The notes beneath the pieces were generated by a model. The model saw only the letters and a list, made by a program, of their open reading frames with translations, was not told the DNA's origin and ran no database searches. The translations under genes were made by a program, and so were the position numbers. Source: Carallia brachiata (Eukaryota; Streptophyta; Magnoliopsida; Malpighiales; Rhizophoraceae). Taken from it: a stretch of DNA of 64,000 nucleotides. Shown here one piece after another: positions 46,868 through 58,084 of this stretch. The stretch's first letter is position 1. Each line of letters starts with the position of its first letter. The DNA lies in contig JADCRB010000016.1 in assembly GCA_021464245.1 (NCBI GenBank), positions 8,251,674-8,315,673 of the forward strand, in the 5' to 3' direction.

Positions 46868-46878
46868 GTGGGGGTATT
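46868..46878 (+). other. Polypurine tract
   Basis: GTGGGGGTATT directly before the 3' LTR, the expected place for plus-strand priming; AGTGAGGGCATT is the equivalent in the gag-only element. Confidence 0.6.
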
Positions 46879-47660
46879 TGTAAACGAAAAAAAAAATTAA
46901 TAGTCAATGGTCGGCGTTGCCGATTTCAAGGTCGGTAACGCCGACCAAGGAAACAAAATTTTCAAAAATATTCCTTTCCCACGATATTTTCACACGAGAA
47001 AGGAGCCCTATAAATAGGCCATTGCCTCTCAGTTCAAAACATATTCAATTTGTAAACAAAAAAATACAGAGAATTTGAGAGAAAAAGAAAATTTTGAAAA
47101 TCTTTTAAGAAAATTTCTCTTTTTCTTACATATTTTTACTCTGCAGTATACTCTCTTAGCTCCTTTTTGAGAGATATTTCAAGGGTAAGCCCTTAAACTT
47201 TTGTTGTTTCCATTTTAAAGATATTTTTGGGTTTATATTCTCCGATCTGAATTTGTGAGAATATAGATCTGAAAATATCAAAATACTGCAAATCCAGTTG
47301 GGATCAAGCCTCATACGGCCATCAGCAAAGTCCAGGCAGCTCATCCGAGAGCAAGTCCCTCCGACCTTCGGTGAAATTAAGCCAGATCGGCTCAGATCAG
47401 GTCTTTACGGTTCTTAACTATAGTCTAAATGTCCAAACCAGATCCAGTTTCAGTCTACCCAGTTCAAGATAAAGCTGTGGAAATTATTTATGTCAAGTTC
47501 AAGCTCGTGCAGCCTTTGACGGAGTCAAAAAAAGGAACACTAATTGGAGGATCTACGGAGATCGACCCCACGTCAATTTTCTTTGTTTTAAATTTTTATT
47601 TGTAATTTATTTTTATATTTTCGAGTTTAATTGTTTTAGACTTGAAATTTACCCGTTACA
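46879..47660 (+). repeat. 3' LTR of the full-length element
   Basis: Matches the 5' LTR with many substitutions. The hairpin near its start has stems GGTCGGCGTTGCC and GGTAACGCCGACC and loop GATTTCAAGGTC (46922-46933), the exact reverse complement of the 5' LTR loop. Confidence 0.9.
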
Positions 47661-48408
47661 GCTATAAATTTTGAACTTGCAGCAGTTAGACTAAAAAATG
47701 TAAATGTAAATTACAAATAAAAATTTTAAAATAAAATAAAATTGATGTGAGGTTGATCTTCATATGAATCATTTGATTAGTATTCCTTTGTGATGTTGTC
47801 AAGGGCTGTACGAGCTTGATCTTTACAGAAATGAATTCCATAATTTTATCTTGAACTGAATAGACTTTGGGCATATGCCTGTACTACAGTGAAAACCATA
47901 GAGGTTTAATCTGGCTTGAACTAACTTAATTTTACTGAGAGTCGTAGAGACTTGTTCTCGAATGGGCTTACTGGACTTTGCTGTGGGACGCAATAGATTT
48001 AATCTTAGATAAATATTAATATTTTAGATTTTTACTCTCGTAAATTCCAATCTAAGGCAACTGGAGAGTATAAACTTAGAATATACTTGAAAATAAGTAT
48101 TAAATATTTTAGGTTATATATCTGAAATATCTCCTTTAATGAAGTTTGAGGAGTATACGCTCAATATACAAAAATGTAGCGAGGGAGAGAAATATTTTAA
48201 ATGTTTTTGTCAGAGTTTGTTTTTGCGAAAATTTTCTGATGCCTTGAGAATAGGAGAGAATGGCCTTTTATAGGTCATCCTCCCCTTACTGTGCCACCAA
48301 CCCTTGACCAACCTTGATTTTGAAGGTCTACAGTCGCTGACCCTTGACCAATCAAATATATATTACATTTACAATAATTGTTTAAGACACCGTCAGGTGG
48401 CTATAGCC

Positions 48409-48640
48409 TTAGAGAGTTTCTATAGTTGTTATATACGACGTGACAGAAGAAATTATATGATGTGTTAAAAGAAATTATACGAAGTGTAACCAACTATTAA
48501 AAGAAATTTTAGTTTTTAATAGTTGGTTACACGTCATATAATTTCTTATGACACGCCGTATAATTTTTTTTCTAATTTCTATATCAAGTCGTATAATTTT
48601 TTTTTGTCACGTCATGTATAACATATATAGAAGCTACCTA
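48409..48640. mobile_element. Foldback MITE
   Basis: Nearly its whole length is an inverted repeat: 'tagttgttatatacgacgtgac' on the left pairs with 'gtcacgtcatgtataacata' on the right, and the centre is 'aaccaactattaaaa' facing 'ttttaatagttggttac'. Outer bases are GAGAG...CTACC with TTA/TAA-like flanks. No coding capacity. It sits 35 bp outside the solo LTR's target duplication. Confidence 0.75.
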
Positions 48641-49082
48641 ACAATATAACTATTTAGCATTTTCCAATTGTTTATTTTCTTCTTTGGTTTCTTTTTATAC
48701 GAGAAGAATTGTCTTATTTTTGGATTAATTATTTTTGTTTCTGGAAAATAAAGGGAGAAAGAGAGGAGAGAGAAAGGATGAGGAAAAGGAGACAGAAGTC
48801 AAGAGGAGCGAAATGAAACTTTTTTTAAAAATATGTATTTTTGTATTTTCTATTTAGTTTTTTTATTTTTATTATTTATAAAATAAAATGACACATATTG
48901 CGATGTGATCAATTTTTTTACTAATGGGCATACCACGTAACATACTAACAGATTAGGTAAGGGAAAATCGACGGTGTTTTAGATTTGTTATAAAAAATTT
49001 AGTTATACTAAATTAATTTATTTGTAAAATTGATATTAAATTTGTTATTTTACGCAAAATTAATAATTTTTTATGTTAACCC

Positions 49083-50029
49083 TAAAAAATGATTAAAAGA
49101 AAGACTTTGTGCATCACTCACTGGTGTTATTATTACTTAGGATTCCTGTATTAAGTAAATAATAAAAGTGTCCATAATAATTAAATAAATTAGAATCAAT
49201 GACTTTCAATTAAAAGAATTCCTTTTTCGTAATGTGATCTTCCGATTTTTTTGCAAAACAAAATATTAGATAACAACACTTGGGGATGTTTGTTTAGTAC
49301 ATAAGAATTCGAATAAAGTAATTGATTTTTATTCTACTGTTTGTTTTTTCATAATTTTATTTTTATTTCTTTAAATTTAGGGATGTAGTTCATGTATCTA
49401 AAAAAATTATGATTCTCACCTTAAAGACATCAACCATTCACATTTTCGGCATAACTAACTCAACAGCCCGTTACCAAGTTATTAAAAACAAGCTTCAATT
49501 TGATATGAACAAAAAAGAAAAAAAAATTATGGTTGCAAGCTTGTGCAGGTTTGTCCACAATGTATCAGTTCTCATTCTCAATTTTACATGTACCAAGTCC
49601 ACCTTGGATGTTTTCATTCAAAATTTCTATCGTGTTATGTTCAAATTAAGCCTAATAAATCTTTAACTAATCCTTGATCTAATTTGGGTTTGCCTATTTT
49701 TAATACTCTGAATAATTAGTTCTTTTAACAACTCATTGTAAGTAAAAAAAATTCCTTGTACTCTTTTTCTCCGCAGAAAAATAAAAGGAAAAACGTGTTC
49801 TTTCTTTCTGAAAAGCAACCCACAATTAAGTGAGGAAACTAATGATTTCAATGAGTTGGGAGTTTCCCAAAGTATCTTGAACAATCTTGAAAATTGTTTG
49901 AACAATCTCGAAAATTTCCTCTGCTTCTTTTGGTATATTATTGACAAGCAAGCTAATAATCAGACACGCGGCATCCTTTTCTTTGAAAGAAATAAGTGAA
50001 GAGAATAATCATATTTAACAATGTCGTGG
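49083..50029. other. Intergenic DNA, no gene seen
   Basis: AT-rich; open frames such as 49409-49666 show no recognised domain. A short near-repeat 'caatcttgaaaattgtttgaacaatctcgaaaatt' type sequence occurs near 49879. Confidence 0.4.
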
Positions 50030-50497
50030 TTTTTTTTTTTTTTGCCCCACTCCTATCAATGTCCCGAGAACCAAAGTTCAGGAGAGTGATCCTGGGTATC
50101 AATGCTTCTGGGTATTCGACATAGTCTAGAGTTGATTTGGGAGTAGAGTTACAAGAGAGTGATTTTCGAGACTCACTCCCTTGCTGCCCTATATTTGATC
50201 TCTCATTCTCCATACCAAGCACACACTCTTTCTGCCCTGATTGCAGATATTGGTGTCTTTTGTGCACGAAATTGGCAACTGAAGTTCCAAAATATTCTCC
50301 ATAAGGGGAAAACTTGTGCAGATTTTCTGACAAACTTGAGCGTTACCATTGATACGGCTATTTCATGCACGTTCTTCGCCTCCCTTTGGTCTTCTTCATT
50401 TGCTTGACGGGGACTCTCATGACACTTTATTTCTTAGGATTTAATTTTGTTTTTGTTTAATTTCCTTGTTCCCTTACATTAAAAAAAAAAAAAAAAC
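50030..50497 (+). mobile_element. LINE 3' end with RNase H remnant and poly(A)
   Basis: The frame ending at 50407 contains LSALIADIGVFCARNWQLKF and GKTCADFLTNLSV, which match the end of the RNase H domain of plant LINEs (the family has ...EGNxCADxLAxxG). A ~75-bp 3' UTR follows and an A run at about 50481-50497 marks the plus-strand end. The 5' side is truncated. Confidence 0.75.
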
Positions 50498-51635
50498 AAC
50501 CAAAACAGTTCAAATTGAATATATATCCCTGCAATCTCCGAGTAATTAATTTTCTTTCCATAACCACCTGAGATGATAATTTGGTAGTTATTTAGCGTGT
50601 TTCTCCCACTCATGATCCAAATTTGAGTCTCATTTCCACATTTGAGGGCAATATCCTTCTTGACTGTCAGTTTAACTGTGCATACGTGAGTTGATTTCAC
50701 ACTCAACTATCATTATGATCAATTTAGAATGAGCCCACTTAAACTTAATAGTATTCAAATAGGATCCTTTCCTTACAAATTCTTTGCAACATGATTTTTC
50801 TGTGCTTCCTTGACAAATGTCAATGTGTTTTGTTTTTTTTCTTTTTTTGTCCTCTTATTATTTGTTTATGTGCCAAGAGTCAAAATGGAGTTATGTTTAT
50901 CCATTTTCTGAGGCTTGTAGCTGCACTTTAAATCGACATACGAATAACAGTAAACTGACAGTCTTTAAATATTTTTTTTTCAACCAAAAAAAAAGTTAGT
51001 TAAATACAAAACGAAAAAGTCATGAACAAAAAAAAAAAGGTTAATTAAATAAGGCTTGTGCCACAAAAGGTTTTTCAAGTAAAACAAGTCGAGATGGGCC
51101 GAAAATTACATAGGTCCATCTCATACGTACAAGATGGGTGCATTGAATACTTGCGATTGAATCCCTCGCAATTCTGTTTTCTCTCGATCTGCCTCGCCGT
51201 GATCTCTAGACGTGATAAAAATTTGAGAACTACTGCAATGCATCGTCTTTCAGATTTGGCATTAGTATTGCAAAGCTGGTTCATCTTCCCCGCAATTTTT
51301 TTTTATGAGCAGACTTATTAGGGTTGTTACGTTTTCTTAATAAACCTTTTGTTGCATGGGAGTAGGGACACTCTAAATGCTGTGGCCAGCAAATGGACGC
51401 ACTAAAATATTCCAATTATTGAGTTCGAAAAGGATTAGGCATATTCAGCCTTACTTTTAATTTTTATACTCGGCACAATAACTTCACCAACTATAGTTCA
51501 TAATCCAGGACACACAGACAAGTGAATTGATTTCAATAAATAATTTTCCAAGTGTTTGGGCTGCCGCAAAGAAATGTAAATGACCACCTTCCTTAGCATC
51601 TCGGGGAGCAGCTTCTTTAGCGAAGAAGCGTACTT
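50498..51635. other. Intergenic DNA, no gene recognised
   Basis: An 87-codon plus-strand frame at 51058-51321 is less AT-rich than its flanks (LHRSISYVQDG, SICLAVISRRDKNLR) but matches nothing I recognise. A few A/T tracts; no transposon ends. Confidence 0.35.
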
Positions 51636-51639
51636 AAAT

Positions 51640-52015
51640 TTGAAGTATTTGTACATAATTTTAAAAATTTAAGTAGTTAAGTTATCAAAACTAAAAATTT
51701 GAGTAGAAATAATAAAAATTTGAGTAAAAATTTTACTCAAATTTTGAATAGTTGTACATAATTTTAAAAAGTTGAGTTGTTGGTACTGAAAACTAAAAAT
51801 TTGAGAAAAAGTATAAAAAATTTGAGTCTAGTTCTATTTAAATTTTGAGTATTTATACATAATTTAAAATTTTGAGTAGTTGGTGTTGGAAACTAAAAAT
51901 TTGAGTAGAAATACTAAAAATCAGAGTCTACTTCTACTCAAAATTTAAGTATTTGTATATAATTTTAAAAATTTAAGTAGTTGATGCTTACAATTAAAAA
52001 TTTGAGTCTTTAAAA
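51640..52015. repeat. ~101-bp minisatellite, about four copies
   Basis: Core 'gtacataattttaaaa' recurs near 51650, 51755, 51855 and 51956 (spacings 105, 100, 101), with 'aaaatttgagtagaaat' between. Each unit also contains the inverted pair 'tactcaaatttt' / 'aaaatttgagta'. Confidence 0.8.
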
Positions 52016-52507
52016 ACCAAATTAATTTTGTTTTCAATATTTACACTAAAATAATTAATTTTAAATTTTTTTACATCTAGATATTTTTTTTTCAAAATTC
52101 ATATTTCATCATATAATTTGAATTTTTTTATTTTATATCCAAATAAAATCGTAGATGCTTATCTAATAAACTTGGGAGAAAAAAAAATATATATTTGCAA
52201 CGGAATACATGCGTTTTGACATAGCCCACAAAAAAAAAAAAAACAATTGCACTTGCTAAAAAAATAAAAAAAAAATAGAAAAACAATTGCACTTGATAAA
52301 GAAGTGAAAAAAAAAAAAAGAAGAAGGTGGGCAACCAGTTAAATAAACTTATTTATATATATACACAAACTAACTTAAATCATTTCGGTTACCGGTTAGA
52401 TTATTTCTATATAATGCATGAAGACAATATCATAACTTAACTTTAAAGACTTTGCATGCTAAGTACACAATAAACTTATAATGCTAACCACCATGCATAA
52501 GACAAAC
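52016..52507. other. AT-rich intergenic DNA up to the gap
   Basis: Contains repeated 'aaaacaattgcacttg' (about 52240 and 52278) in A-rich sequence. No gene. Confidence 0.4.
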
Positions 52508-52898
52508 NNNNNNNNNNNNNNNNNNNNNNNNNNNNNNNNNNNNNNNNNNNNNNNNNNNNNNNNNNNNNNNNNNNNNNNNNNNNNNNNNNNNNNNNNNNNN
52601 NNNNNNNNNNNNNNNNNNNNNNNNNNNNNNNNNNNNNNNNNNNNNNNNNNNNNNNNNNNNNNNNNNNNNNNNNNNNNNNNNNNNNNNNNNNNNNNNNNNN
52701 NNNNNNNNNNNNNNNNNNNNNNNNNNNNNNNNNNNNNNNNNNNNNNNNNNNNNNNNNNNNNNNNNNNNNNNNNNNNNNNNNNNNNNNNNNNNNNNNNNNN
52801 NNNNNNNNNNNNNNNNNNNNNNNNNNNNNNNNNNNNNNNNNNNNNNNNNNNNNNNNNNNNNNNNNNNNNNNNNNNNNNNNNNNNNNNNNNNNNNNNNN
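52508..52898. other. Assembly gap (391 N)
   Basis: A run of N. Any frame crossing it is meaningless. Confidence 1.
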
Positions 52899-53062
52899 AT
52901 TATTTTCTCAAATTCTCACATAATACATATACCATCTATGTAATTAATATATTAACACTTACTATTTTTCTTTTTGTTAAGACAATTATTAATTTTTTTA
53001 ATTTGTTAATTTTATCTTATAATAAATTATTAATCATTTAACTTAAATTTAAAAATGTAAGT
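52899..53062 (+). mobile_element. Partial copy of the 13889-type Mutator-like element
   Basis: Matches 14155-14325: 'taatacatataccatc', 'ttaacacttactatttttc' and 'ttgttaagacaattattaa'. The CCGG-rich end would lie in the gap. The similarity fades near 53062, so the right terminus is missing or diverged. Confidence 0.65.
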
Positions 53063-53498
53063 ATTTTCGTTGTTTAAGTGCAAATTTTTAACAAATTCTA
53101 CTCAGCGAAATTAGTTGAATTTTAGAGGTTTTTGAGTTTTTAAACCTTTTTTACCTTTTTTTTTTGTCTGTTGGGATTTGGAGAGAATTGGTCATCATGG
53201 ATTTAGATTTCATGCTCTTGTCAGTTTCAATCCGAAGTCCCTGACAATCTCCAAAGGTAGCTCGTATTTTCTTCTTTTTTTCCCCCCCTTTTGTTAAGAA
53301 CATTTATGACTTTTTTTTTTTTTTTCGTGATTACATTGGGGAAATTTGACTGCAGCAAATAACCATAGAAATTTGTGTCATGGTTCATCGGTGGTGTTCA
53401 AAGGCCATGTTGTTGGGGAGATATTAGAGATTTTGGAGTGAAAATGCTTTGTTGCCCAAGACTGATGGACTGAAATGCTGTGGCTTTTTTGAAGGTTT

Positions 53499-55403
53499 GT
53501 TGAATATCGCAAATTGGCCATGGTGAGATGAGTTTTCTGGTTTGATTTTTATTATTTTTTGTTATATTTTCTTTGAAGGACTATAAAATTGGCAATAAAT
53601 TGGATTTTTTTTTTTTTTTTTTTGGTATAAGTGCAACAATGGCATCTTGATAGGTGGATGAGCACACTTTCGCTTTTGGGTCAAGCCAAAAGGAAGTTCC
53701 AGAAAATCCAAGAAACCTACTGTGGTAAATTTTATTTAATAAAGTTATATTGTTAGAAAACTCGTTGTAGTTTTGCTTTTTTGAATCCAAAGATTATTTT
53801 TGATTGCTTTTTTTTTCTTTTTTTTTTTATTGAAAACTCTGTTATCAGACAAGAGCAAGAGAACTTTGTTTGATGCAGGATTATATGATCCTGAAGATGA
53901 GAAAGGTGAGGTGGTAGTTTGGTTTTATTGAATGTTTTTGATTTCTCTACTTTTTCTGAAGTTTTGGATACTCATATATCTGGTATTGTTTTAGGGATTT
54001 TTTTATTTTGTGCAAGAAATGATGTCTCTCATGGCGGAGGAGAGGGAAAAGGTATAACCAACCATCCATTTATTTCTTAACCAATTGTGCTCTTATTTTG
54101 GTGACTTAAAGTTTCATCACACATTGTGATCCACTTGTAGTATCTAAAACAGCATGAGAATTTAACAATTTGCCAACTTCACGAATTCATTGCAATATAA
54201 TGAGAAAAATCAAAAAAGAAAAAAGAAAGTCCTCGTTTTGATAGCCTTTTGGTTCTTCAAAGCACATTTTGGAATGACATTTTCATTCTCTTGTATGTCA
54301 AAAGAGTAATAAATGTGGAATTTTCATGGGTTAAGTGTTCTGTAGTAAGCAAATCAAATACCACTTCATTCTCATAATGCATAGGTGATTATCTTATTTA
54401 CTATATTAAATTTCAAACATAGCAAACTCAAACTATAATTGAAAGAAGGTTTATTCTCGATCCCAGGATTTCAACCATGTTGAAACATGAATTTAGCTTC
54501 TATAATTTAAAATATTTGTCATATTGTAAAAAAAAAAAATTGTAGTCAAGTACTATGGACTTTGAAAAGTCCAAGTTTTGTTTTGATCCAATTCTTTTTT
54601 ATTTTGAATGAGATATCAAGTCTAAAATTATTTTTCTAATTTTTGGAATCACCAACTAACAACGATCAATTATCCCAAGAACCAAGTTTCCTTTGTGGAA
54701 GTAAGATTTTTAAGAACCCTCATTTTAGGTGGTAGAGTGTTTTGAATTGGCATTAGGCCTTATTTATAATGCTTGTGTTCTGTATGCTGTGAAGAATTTT
54801 TGCTATCAATTTTTGAAAGTTGGTTTTTTGAGTATTCGTCAATTAAACACATAGCCTTAGCCTTGCGTACAACACGAAGCTTTTCATAATAGGGTAAGAA
54901 TTAGTATATTATCTTACACAAAAAGTATTCCTTTATGAAAGCCTATAAAAAAAATGGTTGCTTTGGATATTATTACCTACTTATAATGTTGCATGCAGGA
55001 TACTGCTGAAATATCCAACTTATTGAATATTCTTCTGTTCGAGATCCAAGTTATATTATTTATTGTGCTACTATTTGGTAATTATGATAATTTATGTTGG
55101 AGAGTGGTTGTTGGAATTTTGATTTGGTGAATATTTAGGCATCTTGTCAACAATTGTTGGTTATATCAATTGGCTTAAGATATTGTTTAGTTATTGAAAA
55201 TGCAGCAATTGGTTCATGCAGGATGAACATTACAAGTGGAGGAATTGTAGACTATGCTACTAAAAATGGCACAAGGATTTGAATCTTCTTCGTGGTACTG
55301 GGAACCCTTGTTCTTGATGATCCTTGACACTCAAAAAGGATGCGATGTGACATGAGTTCAATAATTGGTAGTAGTCGCCAACATTTCAATCTAGCAGACT
55401 GGA
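53499..55403 (+). pseudogene. DnaJ / J-domain protein pseudogene with recognisable exons
   Basis: J-domain proteins stimulate Hsp70 ATPase through an invariant HPD motif. Pieces in order: the end of one exon (VEYRKLAM, ending 53522 at GT); about 53632-53724 (QWHLDRW, LLGQAKRKFQKIQETY, then GT); 53849-53905 (DKSKRTLFDAGLYDPEDEK, flanked by AG and GT); 53995-54051 (FVQEMMSLMAEERE, AG and GT); and from 55222 (KMAQGFESSSWYW) with a stop before it and a shift after it, leading to MRCDMSSIIGSS. The layout matches plant J-proteins with a DEGFxDFxQEMxSLM region. HPD reads HLD, and the last exon is broken, so it is not functional. The first exon is missing or unrecognisable. Confidence 0.82.
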
Positions 55404-55411
55404 GATAAACG

Positions 55412-56335
55412 ACATTATTAGTAAAAAAAATCACTTTGAATATATTTTATTGAAATTTTCTATTTTTAATTTTATTTTTTTAATTTTGTAGTTGTTTTTG
55501 TAGTAGTTTAAGTAAATTATCCACGGTGAAAAACAAATAATAGTATCAAGTGCACTTGGAAACTAGGTCGTGGCACAAGGACAGCAATTAGTTGCAATTC
55601 GCATTTTGTTGAGAAAGTTTGCTTAAATTTGATTAATTGATTGGGTTGTCGGTAAAAAATACTTGTTCAAATTCGATTGGGACTTAGGACATGAGATAAA
55701 CAAAATTACAAGTAGCAATTATATTACTTGCAATATATTTTTATGAAATTATATATTTTTATCTTTTTTTCTTTCTATAGTTAAAAGAATTATCCACAAT
55801 TAAAAAGAAAGGTATCGACTACACTTGGAAACTGGGACGTTGCACAAGGACAACAATTAGTTGCAATTCGTGTTCTGTTACGTAAGTTTGCTTAAACTAG
55901 ATTAATTAATTGGGTAGTAAGGTAAAAAAAACTTGTTCAAATCGGAATGAAAAATTCACACTAGAGATAAACGACATTATTAGAAAAAAAAGATCACTTG
56001 CAATATATTTTATTGAAATTGTCTATTTTTATCTTTTTTTTTTTAATTTGTAGTAGTTTTTATAGTAGTTAAGTAAATTAGCGACGGTAAAAACAAACAT
56101 AGTATTTATTGCACTTAAAGTAGGCCATTGCACAAGGACAACAATTAGTTGCAATTCGTATTTTGTTGCAAGTTTGCTTAAATTTGATTAATTGATTGGG
56201 TTGTCGAGTAAAAAATACTTATTCAAATTCGAATGGAATTAGGACATGAGGTAAACAAGATTACAAGTAGATAATCCACAGTCAACATTAATAGTCGTAT
56301 GACTGCACATGGAAACTAGGTCGTTGCACAAGGAA
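55412..56335 (+). repeat. ~280-bp tandem repeat, about 3.3 copies
   Basis: Each unit has 'gcacttggaaactaggtcg', 'gcacaaggacaacaattag', 'ttgcttaaatttgattaatt' and 'acttgttcaaattcga'. Landmarks at about 55553, 55820, 56111 and 56304 (spacings 267, 291, 193 for the shortened last one). It starts directly after the last DnaJ exon. No coding capacity. Confidence 0.85.
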
Positions 56336-56950
56336 GCTAAGTTGTAGTATAATTATTCAGTGGCTGAAGATCCCAAAATATAATTTAATGAAAGTAAATT
56401 ATTTGGAAACTGACTTAAGTTTTACAACTTAAAGTGAACCACGGATACTGAAATATTTCTAAATGTATATCGTGCACTTGGGAAAATATTTTCCATATTT
56501 TTTGTATATATATTCAACCATTTGCCACGTTTTTATAGTACTAAAAATTAAATAAGGAGGTTTTTTTTTTTCAGTTCGTTTAAATGGATAAAAAAAGGGA
56601 GGCGGAGCGACAAGGATGCAATCACTGTATCGTTTTGCAACCAGACACTTACAATTTGGAAAAAAAAAAGTTAGATGTAAAAATTACTGTTTTTTTGACA
56701 AAAATTAAATGCTTTTTTTTTTTTTTTAAATACAGAAATGAGGTCGATGCAAACCATTCGTAACCACAAAAGTGATCCAACCATAACAAAATTTATCGGA
56801 CCAAACCGCCCTATTTCTCACCATCGATTGGTTCCTCTTACGCCAACCAAATTTAGTAGATATGATGCACTTTATAGACAACAGGATCCACAATGCTGAG
56901 TGTTAATGTAAAGAACAATAAATGCTTGCAATATTACTCATTTCCTTCAT
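56336..56950. other. Intergenic DNA, no gene seen
   Basis: A few A/T tracts and a less biased stretch at 56740-56900. No recognised feature. Confidence 0.4.
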
Positions 56951-57665
56951 TCACAAATTGGACTTTTTAGTCATACCTTTATTCCCCATATAATAAATGA
57001 CATCATCTTTAAATTTCTGCTCAATTCTTCTATTTGTTGTCCTCAATAATCCACCAATCAAAATTATAGTAATTGTATAATGACTTAACATGATCCAACT
57101 AGCAAAATAAGCATTCGGTGTCTCAACGTCATCAGACTCCATGAAAGTTCTATCTTCATTTCAGCTTGTCAACTGCATGGGGGCTGATGGAACTTGCAAT
57201 CCGTTTACTAGTGCAAATGTCAGGAGCATAACTGTAAGGTAAACCACAAAATCCACACGTAAGGGGAGTGGGGTTGAAGTATTTCTCAAACAATGGCAAA
57301 TATCACATACCACATTAGAATTTTGAACATAGCTTCCGCCGTCATGATTCTGTGTGTTCGGTGGGTAGAGATTTGGGGGAGCTAGTCCAAAGAATGGAGG
57401 AAATGGTCCTGCAAGTAAATGTGATTGGCAAGATGTGTTGTGTGACCATTATGATCAACAAAGAGAATAGTTAATTTAAGCTTAACCTCCAACTCAGTAA
57501 ACAATTTATATTTTCACCTGTAGCACTATCTACAAGTAAACAAATGATGATTCCCATTATGGACGATAGACTGTAAGTTATGAAGGTATAAAATCCATAA
57601 TTTTTTCCACCCAAAAAGAAGGTGATGTATGTCAAACCTGCCTTCAAACACATTGCCCATCCCAC
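56951..57665 (-). CDS. Possible small multi-exon membrane-protein gene, family unknown
   Basis: Read on the minus strand, a hydrophobic stretch (YGFYTFITYSLSSIMGIIICLLV) ends at a GT donor after GCTACAG (about 57518). An exon between TTGCAG (about 57413) and a GT near 57307 encodes a proline/glycine-rich segment (GPFPPFFGLAPPNLYPPNTQ). A third exon after CTTACAG (about 57233) encodes MLLTFALVNGLQVPSAPMQ and stops near 57160. Further down is another hydrophobic frame (56951-57142, HYTITIILIGGLL). The splice-like joints and a second membrane-type segment argue for a real gene or its remnant. I do not recognise the family and see no clear start. Confidence 0.35.
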
Positions 57666-57669
57666 AGCT

Positions 57670-58084
57670 CAACAAAATATGTAGCTCAATCCAAGAAAAT
57701 TTACAAATGCTACATTTGTTTCATCATGTTACTGCAACTATCTTTCATATATTTGTCGTCCCAACACATATTCAATTGAGGCTTTTGTGGAAAGCCACCA
57801 TTTATAAATTTATAATGACCACAAGTCCTCTAATGAGCACTCTGCTGAAACCAACCAACAAAAGATTTATAATTCTACTGCAATTTTCATCCATATTCGG
57901 CACCAACCCATCCAAATTCTCCCCTCCGAAGCCATTATATGGCACATGCATGCTACATCATATTATATGTTCGCTTTCCTACACTTCGTAAGTTCGTTCT
58001 TTGACAGTTTATAAACAGAGACAAAAGTCCATTATTTCTCATTTACATCAATTGCAAACAGAAGCCCAGCTCAGCATCAAATAT
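57670..58084. other. Unassigned sequence upstream of the possible membrane gene
   Basis: An overlapping plus-strand frame (57629-57991) is open but matches nothing recognised. It could be the 5' part of the minus-strand gene. Confidence 0.25.

Larger units (their letters stand above)
37467..47660 (+). mobile_element. Full-length Ty3/gypsy (Tat-like) element carrying a WUS-type homeobox
   Basis: LTRs of 784 and 782 bp bound a 10.2-kb element. The 5-bp flanks are ACTGT and GCTAT, which differ by two transitions and fit an old insertion. Order: LTR, primer-binding region, gag, protease, reverse transcriptase, RNase H, integrase, low-complexity spacer, TATA-bearing unit, homeobox sequence, spacer, purine tract, LTR. 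All protein regions have stops or shifts. The domain order is that of Ty3/gypsy. The motif style (AEAFNKTLCNLLRK in integrase) and the extra 3' sequence fit the Tat lineage; I have not compared it with named families. Confidence 0.88.
37455..48373 (-). mobile_element. Minus-strand solo LTR, split by the full-length element
   Basis: Two parts: 37455-37466 and 47661-48373 (725 bp together). The outer flanks carry a perfect 5-bp duplication ATAAT at 37450-37454 and 48374-48378. On the minus strand it starts TGTAAATG and ends CCTACA. The body contains complements of the family's LTR landmarks ('gatcttcatatgaatcattt', 'gtcaagggctgtacgagctt'). The 10.2-kb element at 37467 inserted 12 bp from its inner end. 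Confidence 0.85.
36736..49082. mobile_element. Long-TIR DNA element hosting nested insertions
   Basis: Positions 36736-37060 and the complement of 48745-49082 match over about 330 bp. Both begin GG(A/G)TTAA..., then 'taattttacataaaataa' or 'taattttgcgtaaaataa', and share 'ataacaaatctaaaacaccgtc'-like sequence. The flanks are TAAAAAAAAA and TAAAAAATG, a weak 9-bp duplication confounded by poly(A). Removing the nested LTR elements leaves about 1.4 kb, fitting a non-autonomous Mutator-like element. The pair could also be an independent inverted duplication. Confidence 0.55.

Noticed and set aside
52481..53041. A 186-codon open frame
   Set aside because: Most of it is a run of N; the flanking codons belong to a non-coding Mutator-like repeat.
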